This document shows, one piece after another, positions 39,164 to 51,479 of a stretch of DNA of 64,000 nt. Positions within the stretch are counted from its first letter, which is position 1. The number at the start of each line of letters is the position of its first letter. Origin of the DNA: Phoronis australis (Eukaryota; Phoronida; Phoronidae); assembly GCA_002633005.1 (NCBI GenBank), contig NMRA01000313.1, positions 454,518-518,517 on the forward strand, given 5' to 3'. The notes beneath the pieces are model-generated. The model made no database searches. It saw only the letters and a list, made by a program, of their open reading frames with translations, and was not told the DNA's origin. The position numbers and the translations under genes are program-made.

Positions 39164-39245
39164 CTGTGACTGGTTGGTGGTATTCAGCACCATCGTATTT
39201 AAGAAACAAACCTTAGTCAGGCAATAGAATAATTGCTTAACGTAC

Positions 39246-39335
39246 CTGTCTAAATGAGGAAGAAAACGAGGATTGACTGTTTTGCCATGAACCATACGCA
39301 GTTTTACATGACCTGCTTGTTGACCACTGTTCATG
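39246..39335 (-). CDS. gene B exon 8 (upstream boundary uncertain)
   Basis: The donor is GACAG/gtacgt, and the frame reads MNSGQQAGHVKLRMVHGK then TVNPRFLPHLD. The acceptor used here (gcaag before 39335) satisfies the phase from exon 7 but has a poor pyrimidine tract. Other AGs at the same phase exist just downstream. The open frame extends further upstream, so the exon could be longer if a small exon intervenes. Confidence 0.45.
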
Positions 39336-42300
39336 CTTGCTTCACGCAACTCTGAATACTTCTGATTGTATACTATCCACTTATGTACCCAGCCAGGCAG
39401 CATGATCATCAATCAGGAGAGCTCATAGTGCCAAACAAACACAATGATCAGGTAGACCCAGTCACGTTTCTAAGACAGACTACAGACCTTCCAGTAGGCC
39501 CATGACTTAATGTCAACAAATGTTCCACAACACCTTGGCTGCATTGACAACCCCATTACACCTTCCACAACTCTCAGATGACCTGCTGAATACATTCACA
39601 GCTTTCCAGGTACATGCTCATGTCAAGACTTAAATCACAAGTTTTAAGCGATTAACTAAATATTAGGTCAATCCAGTTTGATCGGTTTGCTGTGAATGAG
39701 CCATGAAATGATTCCAGTGAATTTTTAAAGGAAAAAGTCAATAACTTTTTTAAATAAACCAAGGAGTCAGGACAAACACAGATGAATTCTCGAGCTTTAG
39801 AATGTGGATGATCCAACTTCTTAAGCAAATATAGTCAGTGAAGCTAGGAGCAAACTTGTATTTACTTTGAATATTTGCTCAACCAAATGTTGAATGACCT
39901 GGTAATTAATGTTTTGTGACCACTCAAGAACAGAAATGCTAAGAAGAACCAGGAACACTGAAAGTAATGTCCGTTTAATTTTCACTAGCTGTTTTATGCA
40001 CTTGAACACAGTCTTCAGCAGAAAAAACAAGGTAAATTACATGACTCCTCATCTTCGTGCTTGACACAAATCACTCTTTGGATCCAGGGAACAGACTCTT
40101 ATTAGCTATGCAACTTCGCAAACTGGTCGAACAACATGCGTATTAGAACAAGTCAATAACATGCTTGATCCTTCTAACCAGAATCCCACTGGCCGGACAA
40201 ACTTGAAAGTAGCCAAGTACCACGTAGAAAATCACCGCGTTACAAACTACTCTCTGATAATGAGGAGTCACAATTTTAGTCAACACACAGAGCAACAATA
40301 AGCCAACACTGGTCACCCATGTACAGAGCCAAGCATACTAACTGTTGCTACTTCTATGAATGTACTTTCTGCCCCATATGTTATAACAATATCAATATAT
40401 TGTATAAAGGTACAGTTTTGGAAACAATCATGTACCACTCATAGGATTGTAAACCCTCAGTGTATACTCTTTATTTGCTGGGAAATGAATATGAATGAAA
40501 ACTGTAAATAAAATCATAATACACAGATTGCTATTGTGCTCAAGCAATGCAGATTACCCAGACAAAAGATGGCAGGAGTTATTTAAAACAGAAAACTGAT
40601 GAAGCATGTTTGCCAACATGTAAATTGTTGAATTTATAGTCATGTTCTGTTCAATATAATACCAGTGTAAATTTGAATAACAGTTTAGTAATTTTCTGCC
40701 TTCAATTGTTAGTGCCTACAGCATTTCCACAAATGCAATGCAACCGATTTGTATTCAATGACATGCAGGATAGATAATAAATACATCCACAAGAATATAC
40801 AACATAAAAATCAACTAAATGAGAAACTATTACTGAAAATGGTCAGAAATACTGAATTTTATTGAAGTTTTTTGCCATGCAGTTTCAAAAAAGTTGATAA
40901 AATTCCTTCTTTTCGAGAATCAGCATAATTTAATGGCAGTTTTTCTGGCTAATTTTCAAATTATTTAAATTACGTATTTCCACATGATTTGCTTCTGGAC
41001 TTTCACAAATTTGTGGACTTTTTGAAAGCATCATACTTCCATCAAAGTGATGTCATCGATGGAAACCTGAGGTATGACAATTCGGCAGCAGCGACTGAAA
41101 CCCACTGTGATTATGGAAACAAGATATGCATTCATTAATGAGACTTTATCGTTTTCTAATAATCACATGTTGGGCATTACGTAGCTTATGTATCACACAA
41201 CTTGATAATATTCTTGTCTCCCAGGTACTATTGTCTTACGGGCAGTATCATGCAGAGGTTTGGTGATGCCCAGGTGATGTTTATGGAATGCCCCTTTCTC
41301 TACTGAAATGCAGGGGACCATAGTATTAAAACTAAAAAGATGACATATAATATAGAAACTTTTCATTCAATGTAACTACAAATCATTCACAATTTCAAAA
41401 GAATTATTCATAGTTATTAGATACTCCCCCCTTCCCCCATGTGGATGCCTGGGGCTGACTCGTTCCGTCAGCCCTTCTTTCCACACGCCACTGACTACAG
41501 GCAATCAGTGCGCCATCTGCGAACAACTGCAATCAAGTCGTTATGTTGTCTTCAAATGTGAATGCTCAAGTGCAGCATTTAGCTGAAATGAATTGCACCG
41601 ATTCCCGATGGAAATAACCAAACCTGTCATTTTTTAGTTTTTCAAATCCAGTTTTCTAGTATTCATACAAATGCTAGATCCTATGTCAAAAGGTGTCTAC
41701 TCTATACTGTGACATTTTAATTAACCCTGAGGACTGCCTAGGAACAAAAGCAATTGAAAAGCACACAAATTGAGCAATCTGTAATGAAGCAAAGAAAATA
41801 ATTTAAAGCCGAGAAAGTGCAAATATGAAAGGTTTTGTTTGACTTTTTTCTAGGATGTGAAAATATAGCATACAAATATACAAAATGCGAGTTATTGTCA
41901 GGTTATGGGCTGTTTGATTTATTTGCTTAAGACAATGAAAAATACGTTAACAGTACCTGTTGAACCCATTTCAATAAAAATCATCCTGACATTTGCAACA
42001 CATACCTGTTACCTCCGACACTCCGAGTTTATGTTTTTATGTTTCCGTATGTCGTGGGTGTGCACACGCGCTTGTGTGTGCGTGTTTGTTTGTGTGTACA
42101 CATGTTTATATAAACATCCATCATTGATGGATTTCAGTGACATTTTTACGAATGCTTGTCTTTGCTCAAAGGTACAATCAATTATATTTGAGATGGTTAA
42201 ATATCTCCAGGACTTCCATCTTCTTCTAGGCTTCAGTCTAAGGCCTTAAGTCCAGAATGCACAGGTATAATTACATACAAGTATACATTCCAAGCTTTCT

Positions 42301-44861
42301 AGTCTACATCTTGAGATTCAACAGATTATGAAATTTTTAAGACCCTACATGTTTATTTGTTAAATTTAGTCACATGAATGTAAGCAGAAACACATCCCCA
42401 GCCAGGGCCAGTTGCATAAAACAAGAATTCCTCTTTTAAGTCATTTAGTACCTCTATTTCCGTGTATTAGTTTATAAAATAAGTTTTCCAGTTTGAAAAA
42501 AAAATGTAAATCCTATCAAGTCTTGATGCTGTTTTATGCAACCAGGCCCAGAGCCTTGCCACTTAGTAACCCGTGACCTATCACACATCTCTTAACTCTC
42601 ATTGTTTTACCTTGATTCACATTTTTGATATGAAATCACGATCTCATATCAAAATGTTTCCCAGTGTAAGAGGGGGACAAACCACCCCCATCCTCTGAGC
42701 GTCTCACACTGAATTTTAGTTGCGCGCGTTTTCAAGCATACAAACAAAGCATTTATCTTCTATTAAATATTGATCAAATATTTGACAACAGTTTCTTTCA
42801 TCTGGAAGAGTTCAGAAAAGTTCATAAATGTGAATGAAATACAGCAGAGTGCCACGATCCCCCTCTGACAAGTTTTTTGCTGACAGCAAAACAGCCCAGA
42901 AGCAAAACAACCAGGCGGTAGTCACAGGAGAGATGAGCCATCTTCGCTTATTGATGACCACCGTAGAAACCAGGTGGTGCTGTGTGCCACGTGCGACAGG
43001 CATTCAACACTGGAATGATGCATCTCGGAGTATTTAATCTATGCCTATTTGAAATTTAAGCAGCATTAGTAGATGGTGGTAGTTTCTGGGAGATTAGCAT
43101 TCATTGCCATCTGCGATGTACATGTGATGTGGATGGTGGATTTAAGCAGTAGGATTGACAAGGCTCTTTTAATTCTTTACATTTACCAACCCACCAAAGT
43201 ACCACAGTGATGTACACTGGGATGATTAAAAGACTGGACCACATATAGTGAAGTGACTGTAATTTGCCTTCATCAACTTGTCCTGCAGAGTTTATAACAC
43301 AAACAATAAAATACAGTGATACATTCTGCACCTCCAAAAGAGTCATACCCTGGGTAGGCCTAAACTGAACTTTTATAACACAATACACAATGACATAATA
43401 GCGTGATACAAACTAAAACAAGACTAGTTGAAACAGCATGTCAAATGTACAAAACTCTGAGCTTTAACTTCAGATCATTCAACATCTTGAGTGATATGAA
43501 ATTGTTGGAATGGATAAAAACAGAATATCCCTAAATTCCAATCACACGGCTATATAGACACTTATAAGTTATTTCGTTAGGACCAGTGATTTATGATAAC
43601 CAAGCCACACCTTAATGGCATGTCAGGTATTATCTGAAATAACATAAAGATAATTATCCCTCAACAGTTAAGCAAACATTGATAAAGAGTTTAGGTTAGA
43701 CCACCATTGCCTTGGATTAATGATAAGAATTAAGGACATAACTAGCTAAGAACATGCTAAAAACAACAATTTTATCAAAGGTGTTTATAAACCTGATGTT
43801 TAAAAACGTATGAAATAAAGCACTCAGGATGCATCCGATCAGGATATACAGACACTTAATGATAGACTTGCCAACAACTATAACTGTGCAAAAACTAATC
43901 TTTGTATTTACGCTCTTTCCCATATAATTAACTCCACTATCCTAATATCAAAGCTTTGATGTTAACTGTGGTTAACTGAGAAGTTAAATGTTAGTGTTCC
44001 CGTCAGCTTCAAGAGTTAGTCAGAAAACACTTTAGCAAAGTTATTGCAGTGCAGGACTAACATGACCTTCGGTCATATGCTTTTGGTGGTATCCACGTCA
44101 TCAAAAATGACAAATTGAGAAGGATTCTCTCCTTAAATGGAAACTAGCATAATGTCAACTTCAGCCAAGGGTTGCCTGCACCCTGAGACAAAGATGGTAT
44201 ACTAGAAGATAGACCCTTGAGTAGGCCAACAGCTGATCTGAACAAAGGCGGTATGGCGGGATGACTCCTGCCGATAATCTCTTAAATGTTCATATTTGAG
44301 CAAAGCCTCAAAGCTTCCCTGTTAAATCCACCTCTTTACTCAGGAATTAACTCGCATTGTTAACTTCAATCCAAGACTATTAATCCAAGCTTCATTTTAC
44401 CAAGCTTTGGAGTCAGTGGGAAAGGTCTTTTAGAATGCTAGCTGTTACAAATTCGGTCCTAAATTGTTTCTTTTCAGTTTTGAGCTTGGACAGAGCTAAC
44501 TGCTCAGGAAGACCTGCCACCATAAATTGGTTTGTCATTATGAGTTAAATCATTCACAGTGCAGGTTTTAAAAAATAATTAACTGACATTTTTTTCAAAG
44601 CCCAGAAACCACAAAAACTTGGTTGTTCCACGTGGGTTCATAGCGGAAATCTGACAACAAACATTAGTTGTAATTTGATTTTTACAGTGTACCCGAGAGA
44701 CCAACACACAATTTTACAAACACCGTTACTTCAGGATCCTAAAAGGATATCTTTATTTTTATTTCATATTCACACACAGCAGAGTCGCCAATAAACATGC
44801 CATACATAATTATGGTTTCGTTTCTCAGCAGACAGTGCAGCAGACTATGCTTAACACTTAC
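39336..44861. other. gene B intron
   Basis: AT-rich, with a short GT-rich patch near 42060-42110. No exon passes both splice and phase tests. Confidence 0.5.
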
Positions 44862-45123
44862 CTTGGAAAGTCATTGTCATCATGTTGCTTATTCATCAAC
44901 TTGTCAATCAACTCTTGAACAGTGGGTATCTTTTTTGTAGTATTGTTGTCCTTTCTATGGACCATTTTGACTCGAACTCCAAAACCAGAGTATATGCGTG
45001 ATATGGTGGCACTGTGCGACTCTTTGAATGCGTCCCTGTTCATTTTGATTCTATTACCACGGAATCCGACACACTGTGACATTGGATTGGAAGAGTTCAT
45101 GGTGTCCTCAATAATTAGGTTTC
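44862..45123 (-). CDS. gene B exon 7 (longest)
   Basis: This 262-base exon encodes 86 residues. It begins GNLIIEDTMNSSNPMSQ, passes through a basic stretch (FRGNRIKMNRDAFKESHS), a YSGFGVRVKMVHRK segment and a helix (IPTVQELIDKLMNK), and ends in an acidic HDDNDFP. The donor CAAG/gtaagt is strong. The acceptor is tgttgag. Without the preceding exon, the Met at 45100 could be mistaken for a start codon; the phase-matched upstream exon argues it is internal. There is no recognised domain. Confidence 0.65.
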
Positions 45124-45754
45124 CTCAACACAGGCCTTCAGAAGAGGAGAAAGCAAAATGCTAATGTTGATAGTATAGGAAGAATGCCTCTAGCAGATGT
45201 CAAGCCATTTTCCTCAGATATTTAATCCTGCATCAACGCCTGCCAAACTAGATCCTTCTCCATCAGGAATCTAATTTGCAGTACTGCTGTTGATCTGACT
45301 TCATCCTCAGAGACTTTACACTCAGACCATGCAAAGCAAACACAAGATTTTCTCCCTTCGAAGTCCTTCAGTACATTTCAACCACAGCTCACTTGAAGGA
45401 TCTTGATAAATAGCTTCAGCTCTTTACATGGGCTTCTCACAAATAGTTGAATATCCTGGCAATACAAAAGCCAACATTATAGGTCTCAATCAACATTACA
45501 TCAATCCCTGAATGAATTCTGCCAAAGCACCACAGTACTGCTACAACTGTCTCAATGGTTGTTGCATAATAAATCAAGAAAACCCAGGTACATTACAATT
45601 CAGCAAATGAAGATTGGGTCATGAGAGATGACTTCATCTTGCATGAAACCGCTGCCAGCTCAACACGACAAAAACAATGTATATTGTCAAATACAGGCAT
45701 TACAGTGCAAAGCAATGTAGTCTAGTGACAGTTTTACTAATTATGTGTGCTTAC

Positions 45755-45799
45755 CTAGCTCACACTGAGAGGATGTTGATATATCAAATACACAGACTT
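45755..45799 (-). CDS. gene B exon 6 (small)
   Basis: This 45-base exon encodes KVCVFDISTSSQCEL with split codons at both ends. The acceptor is acattcag and the donor CTAG/gtaagc. Its phases fit both neighbours exactly: A from exon 5 plus AA makes Lys, and its final G plus GA of exon 7 makes Gly. The two-sided phase match is the main support. Confidence 0.6.
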   Translation of the reverse strand, partial: KSVYLIYQHPLSVS

Positions 45800-47625
45800 C
45801 TGAATGTAAATCATTAGGAAAGCAAACATTCTAACACCAGACTGTTGACTGTCAATTAATATAGAGAGTTAACAAAAGAACCAGCAGTTTGAATTGCATG
45901 AGCAGAGTTGTTCAGTAGACAACAGAGCAACAATTTGACATAATGGTCCAAATTAAGAGAACCCCCGCAGAACTGCATCCACTGATTAACGGACCCAATG
46001 ACCACTAGTCCCTTAGCTCTCAAAATCAGGAACCGTTACATCTGACAATTGATAACTGTCCACACCAAAAACGCTGAAATTTATGTTTCTGCTTACCTGA
46101 TAAATGTGCCACTCTTCACCTTTTTGAAAAGTCCAACTTGAAATTACAATAATATTGGGTTAACTTGAATTTCTGGTCCATTAAATTAGTCTTTTTAGAC
46201 ATTTGACACCACTCCTTTAATGAGCACTGGATGATCAAACTGCCAGTCTGTCAGCCAGTATATAGACCAATGTTCAAGTCTAAGATCCATTCACACCTCT
46301 GTTCTCACCATTGGATGAACCTCTTTCCCCTATGGACATCACAATACTGGTGTGTAGTTATAGGTGTCTATTGTGCCATCACTCTGCTGTATTGTTCAGG
46401 TCAGATTAGTTTGAATAGGAATGTGCTGTGGTTCACAAGGTAATCTGTAAGTAAACAAAAGAGTGACAAGCATTAGGGGAATGAATGATAGGTTATGATA
46501 CCAGTAGACATCACTACTGTAACCAAAACACACTTAAAAGCCATTCTGCTACAAGACCAGAGGAGCGTGGATGTATACAGCATGGTTACTTTAACCTTCA
46601 GTTTAGAGGACACAGAAGTTATCGCAGCTTGATGTCTGAGTTATCAAAGTCATTGTAAAATTGCACAACGAAAATGTCATGCGTGGATATTTTTTTAAAT
46701 TGAACTACCACATTATATATGGTCAAAAAATAAATAAAATTAAAAGCTTACAGAGGTGAAATGGTGAAAATGAAAATACGAAATAATTTCAAAACACGTG
46801 CCGTTATTGACAGCAGTGCCTGCAGGTACCTTTAATGATGACATCAAAGTTAACCGCTCTTTAACTGCATCAGAGCCGTGACATTATGCTCTTCAATCCA
46901 TATTCACTGCAGTTAACTTGCACTATGAACAACCATTCACATCAACCAACCCTCTCCAAAACATTGACACCTCGAGGTTGGTAAGAAAGGCCCTATATTT
47001 CATACTCAGCAGAAGTTTGATTGTAAATATACACTAACCAACGATACTTTAGTCAACGAATGATTCGTTTTTGAAGACATCACAGCTTACACACACCAAA
47101 AAATGTAGCTCAAAGTGTAACAACGATTTACTTCCAAGTTGGAAAACCAACTGACGGACCACAACTAGAGAACCGTTTCCGGATAGAATGTGAATAAAAA
47201 AATCACTTAGAGATTTGAAGCCATTACCACCACATAGAAATCAATAAAACACATACACCATTTCAAGCTTGAGAAATCAATGTGATGCAATTTCAAAGAA
47301 ATTCTCCAGGTAATTCCCTGTTTATGTGAATGATGAACAATTGTTCCCTCCACTAAACATTGATTTTCAACAGCCAATCCAGATTTCTCATAAGTAGCCA
47401 CATAACTTGATAAACTAAACAGCATAGCAACTGGTGTTAGCAGAGGCAAAATAATGCACAGCAAATGAAGCCATAAGTGAAAATATTGAGGTGAAAAGCA
47501 CACAATATATAATACACGTGATGTATTTCACGTAAATAGGCATTCAGCCCACATTACATATATATAATAAACAGATACTAGTACAGGATATCTAAACCAA
47601 TACTAATTTACATCAAGAAACTCAC

Positions 47626-47720
47626 TTGAAGGTTTCTCAGCATCAATTAAATATTTAGCAATTTTTAAGTCATGGGTCTGTAGGAGATCCCTGAATACTG
47701 CTATGTCCACCCTACTGAAT
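47626..47720 (-). CDS. gene B exon 5
   Basis: This 95-base exon encodes 31 residues: FSRVDIAVFRDLLQTHDL then KIAKYLIDAEKPS. The donor is TCAA/gtgagt and the acceptor gtacctag. It begins after one base and ends with one base, matching exon 4 before and exon 6 after. It reads as two amphipathic helices. Composition and phase both support coding. No family is recognised. Confidence 0.65.
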
Positions 47721-48681
47721 CTAGGTACAAACTGTACGCACAAATCAGAATATAATTAACATTCGAGAAGAAATCATATTTCTGATACCACCTGTCCCAC
47801 TATTGCGGCAGGTACATGTTCTCTCATCTCTATCAACACCAATAAGCATTCCCTTCATTATCACGAGGCGAACATCTAAATCTTGCCAGGGCTGCTCTTT
47901 TCTAGACTTATTTTTGAATAGAGGTAAGAAACCTTTGCTTTGTTATTTGAGAAATATCAGTTTTTAACTGCCTTTGTCACCACACACGGCAATTACAGAA
48001 ACCAACCATTTAACTTAAGATTTAATGAAGGTCCAACAAAAAACTGTTGAACGGATTCTTAAGAAACTTTCAGATACCATGCTTTAGTTAAAAATTGTTG
48101 AGCACATAACAATGTTCACAATTAATAATTTTAAATGATAATCACTCGAGCTCTCTGTATCATTAATTGTCTGATCTCTTAGCAATCTACTTAGTTTTTG
48201 CACTGCGAATGGCCACCAATTATACAGAGAGCTTGCACAAATACCATAATTGAAAATTATTTATCATGAACTCTTCTCCAATACACTGAAAGGATTCTTT
48301 TTTAAAATGCTCCACTTTTACGTAAGGGGCTATCAAAAAGGACTACATTGGCAGGTCAAAAATTCCTAACTTCAAAAGCAGATGTGGTAAATTGGTTGAT
48401 TTAGCCAAAAAAATAACACTCACTGGCTCATTTCCCAGTATAGCAGGAAGACAGTGAATGCACAGTAATAGAGGATTAAGGATACAGTAAATTAACGATG
48501 ATAAATATCTCTCCAAGATAATCAGAATTTTCATTTTTGTGGGTTTATTGCTGCTTTACACTGAAGAAACTAAGTTTTGATTTAGATAACTCACCAGTAC
48601 AAAATTAGTCTCCATCTATTTCTTACTCAGATAAGAAGTGACACAGTTCTTTATTCGATGAATAAAATGAGCCTGCCTCCC

Positions 48682-48820
48682 GTTCAGTAACGCTAGGACC
48701 TCGCTAAAAAGCAAGACTTCGCGAGATTACGTGAGATATTGCCGTGTATTTTAAATGAGAACACGTGACTTGGACTAGGCTTTAGCTAGGTGCTAGCGTA
48801 GGTCCTAGCGTCTACTGAAC
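48682..48820 (+). mobile_element. 140-bp inverted-repeat element, copy 2
   Basis: The left end GTTCAGTAACGCTAGGACCT and the right end (reverse complement) GTTCAGTAGACGCTAGGACC form terminal inverted repeats of about 25 bases. The interior shares GACTTCGCGAGATTACGTGA with the copy at 25040-25181. It is GC-richer than the flanks and has no coding capacity. No clear target duplication. Confidence 0.8.
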
Positions 48821-50609
48821 GCACGCCTGGTCTCAAGAAATAATGAAGTGTCAGATCACAGCATCACACCTATTTTGAACAAGGAATAATGTGAGACTAA
48901 TATCATAACGGTAAGTGATGTAAATCAAAAATTGATTTTGTGACACAATGCAAGTTTATAGCCACTCCGTAGGCCCTTTCATACTAAATTACTCCAGTAT
49001 ACGTACAGTGGCAATATAAACTGTGAAATTAGTGTTCACACCAGCATCAGTAGTTAACGGCATCGAAGCAAACAGTTGCTGACGCTGTTGTCAATGATGT
49101 AAACGGTAGGTGACGTTGTCATCGTTGAAGTAATAACAAGGTAGCACTATGTATAAGGTGTCATTTGAGGTAGACTGAGAAATGACGGATTTTTTGTCCC
49201 ACGTGGGGCAAAATTTTTCGTGTGACGACATGAGAACATTTGCGTGACAATTGACATAAAATTTATTTCTAATTCGACTGGGGATTATTTGCGCAAAATA
49301 TTAGCAAATAATAGAGACTACATTGCTATTTAATTTCAGACGATAACAGTGACCCCTAGTGATAACTTTGATGAGACTGAAATTGACCGTTCATACCGCA
49401 CCACAACGGTTAAATCCACCTGTTTACTGCAAAGTTAACTAGCCCTGTTAACTTTCATTCAGGACCAAAGTTAACTGTTCACACTGAACTGCAACTCCCC
49501 GAAACATCAACACATTAACATTAGCATGACAAGACCTTTAGTAAACGTATCGTATCGTAACATCGAAAGCAGTTATTTTCCCCCTTTAAGAGAACATTAA
49601 CCTTGTTACATTACTCGTCAGTTCTGTGTACTGTCCACCATTACAGCCAGTCAATCTGAACAACAATCTAAGCGTGTAAGAAATTATGAAAAAAATCGTT
49701 TAACACACTGTCTCCCTACACCTGTATGGTAATTAGCACTCCATCAATGCTAAAGAATACAATTGCATAAAAACAAACAGCTCCAGGTACTGCTGAAGCA
49801 AGAATACAGGCAAACATACCTGGACTGATATACCAATTGTTCTGCATCCAATTACAACTAGTGGAACAATATTAACTGACACAGACATCAGTAGGAGGTA
49901 ATTACTACGAGTTCATTAGCTGAAGAGACCCAGCTCCAACTAATCAATACACTTTAGCTAATCTGTTAATCACCCTGCCAGCTATATTTCACCAGAAAAT
50001 GTATCAGTCCTAAAACCTTAGGGGCTCAGTTATGAATGCCTACTGTCGTTTTGAGACACCGATGTTTGTTCAAAGTCTTTTGGGGTCAAAATTAGTACTT
50101 TATGAAGGTTTTAGTTTCCCATGCAATTACTTTAAAAGCCATAAAAACAACAAGCAAATTTGGTTTGCTTCAGGTCCGCAACCCTGACTTATTTAAAAAA
50201 CTTGTACCTCACTACTTAAAGAAAAAACACCCACCTGCATCAATTTCACCCAAGGTCTAGATTTTTTTTCAAAAATCACACTCAACGCATGCAAGTAAGG
50301 ATTAGAACAACCACCCCACACATACCAACAGCAACAGCAATGCTGATCTAAGATGTTTTGGATTCAACAGCTTAATAAAAAATGACACCACGTGAATTTA
50401 AATGATTTAAGGCCAGAACAATATAGTTTGATATTTTCCATGCACATACAGCAAATGTGAACATGAGCTATCACAGTTGTTGTGAATTTCAACTCTTGAG
50501 TTTTCCTAAGGGGGACTACTGTAGTATACAAAGCATTAGGTTAGTAACTAAACAAACAGTAGAATCATGCTTTGTATGGAAGGGAGGTCATTAACCACCC
50601 ACTTGAATA

Positions 50610-50864
50610 GAATGTGTGGAGAAGCAGTTGGATTTCATCGAACAGCAACAGAACATCCCAATGGACAAAGATACCCCAGGTAGTATGAAAAAAAGAATTC
50701 CAGTCGATATAAAAATCAATGTTTCGGCTAATGAAGTGAGTGACCACGGAGGGTTTTCCTGTTTGTTTAGATCCAAAACAAAGACGAGTACTAATGTTTC
50801 TCACAATGCAAAAACCTTGAGACAATGCCCACCAAAGAAACTACCTGTAACAAGCAAGAGGTGA
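50610..50864 (+). pseudogene. plus-strand coding-like open frame
   Basis: An open frame opening with the helix-like, Gln-rich MEKQLDFIEQQQNIPMDKDT (ATG at 50616), followed by a Lys-rich tail ending PPKKLPVTSKR. It sits antisense inside an intron of gene B. There is a possible internal donor (CCCAG/gtagta). Not recognised; could be an exon relic, a nested gene, or chance. Confidence 0.25.
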
Positions 50865-50948
50865 CACTGTTCAGGTTGGCCACACGTCTCGATGAGCAAC
50901 ATCTTTGAGGAAACCCATAGGTATGTGTAACTTGATGACAGTCACTAT

Positions 50949-51479
50949 AGTGCCGTTTACACTTACAAAGTTGACACCGGATCAGCTGACACGGAACAAG
51001 TTCCGTTGCTCCAGTGTGTGAACAGACTGACACGACGCAAATTAACACCGCGTTGACAAATTTTGGCCATCTGTTTGTGAGGTAGACTAATTTGCGCCCG
51101 AACATATTGCGCCTATCAATTATAAGTCTAAACTCGAAACTGGAGGCGGAAAGGATCATCTCTACTGCACTTGTGCAATGACCTATGTACGGGTTCTTTG
51201 TCTCTGCAACTCTCGTCATTTGTAAACCTGCGCTCTCCAGCCTGCAATTTTCGTCTTGCCAAGGTTAGTGAGTTGTGTGTGTAAACGGCCGCTTGACATG
51301 GGTCAATTTGCTCCGTGTTAGTTGCGCCGGGCCAAAAGTTGATGTCTAAACGGGACTTTACGGGTGGCAAAAATTTGTCACCATGGGGTCAGTTTGCTCC
51401 ATGTCAGTCTCTTTACACACTGGAACAACTTGTTTCGTGTCAGCTTATCCGTGTCAACTTTGTGAGTGTAAACGGCACT
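50949..51479. mobile_element. 531-bp element with ~90-bp terminal inverted repeats
   Basis: The left end AGTGCCGTTTACACTTACAA and the right end (reverse complement) AGTGCCGTTTACACTCACAA stay alignable for about 90 bases. Both ends are flanked by TAT, consistent with a 3-bp target duplication. The interior has further GTGTCAGTTTGCTCCRTGT-like repeats and no intact gene. It is a non-autonomous DNA transposon; the superfamily is not certain. Confidence 0.85.

Noticed and set aside
41226-41273. Plus-strand exon-like segment (YYCLTGSIMQRFGDAQ)
   Set aside because: Single isolated segment with a weak donor and no partner exons on that strand.
41905-42249. 114-codon plus-strand frame
   Set aside because: Contains a GT-rich low-complexity Cys/Val stretch and has no splice context.
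46097-46136. Exon-like 40-base segment on the minus strand with good donor
   Set aside because: Including it between exons 47626 and 45755 breaks the phase, while skipping it gives a perfect join. It may be an unused or alternative exon.
47207-47503. 98-codon minus-strand frame with hydrophobic start
   Set aside because: No splice or homology support; AT-rich frames commonly look hydrophobic.
49820-49841. 22-base minus-strand microexon candidate
   Set aside because: A frame through it fits exon 5 of gene B, but only if exon 4 starts in a phase that does not fit exon 3. The acceptor has no pyrimidine tract.
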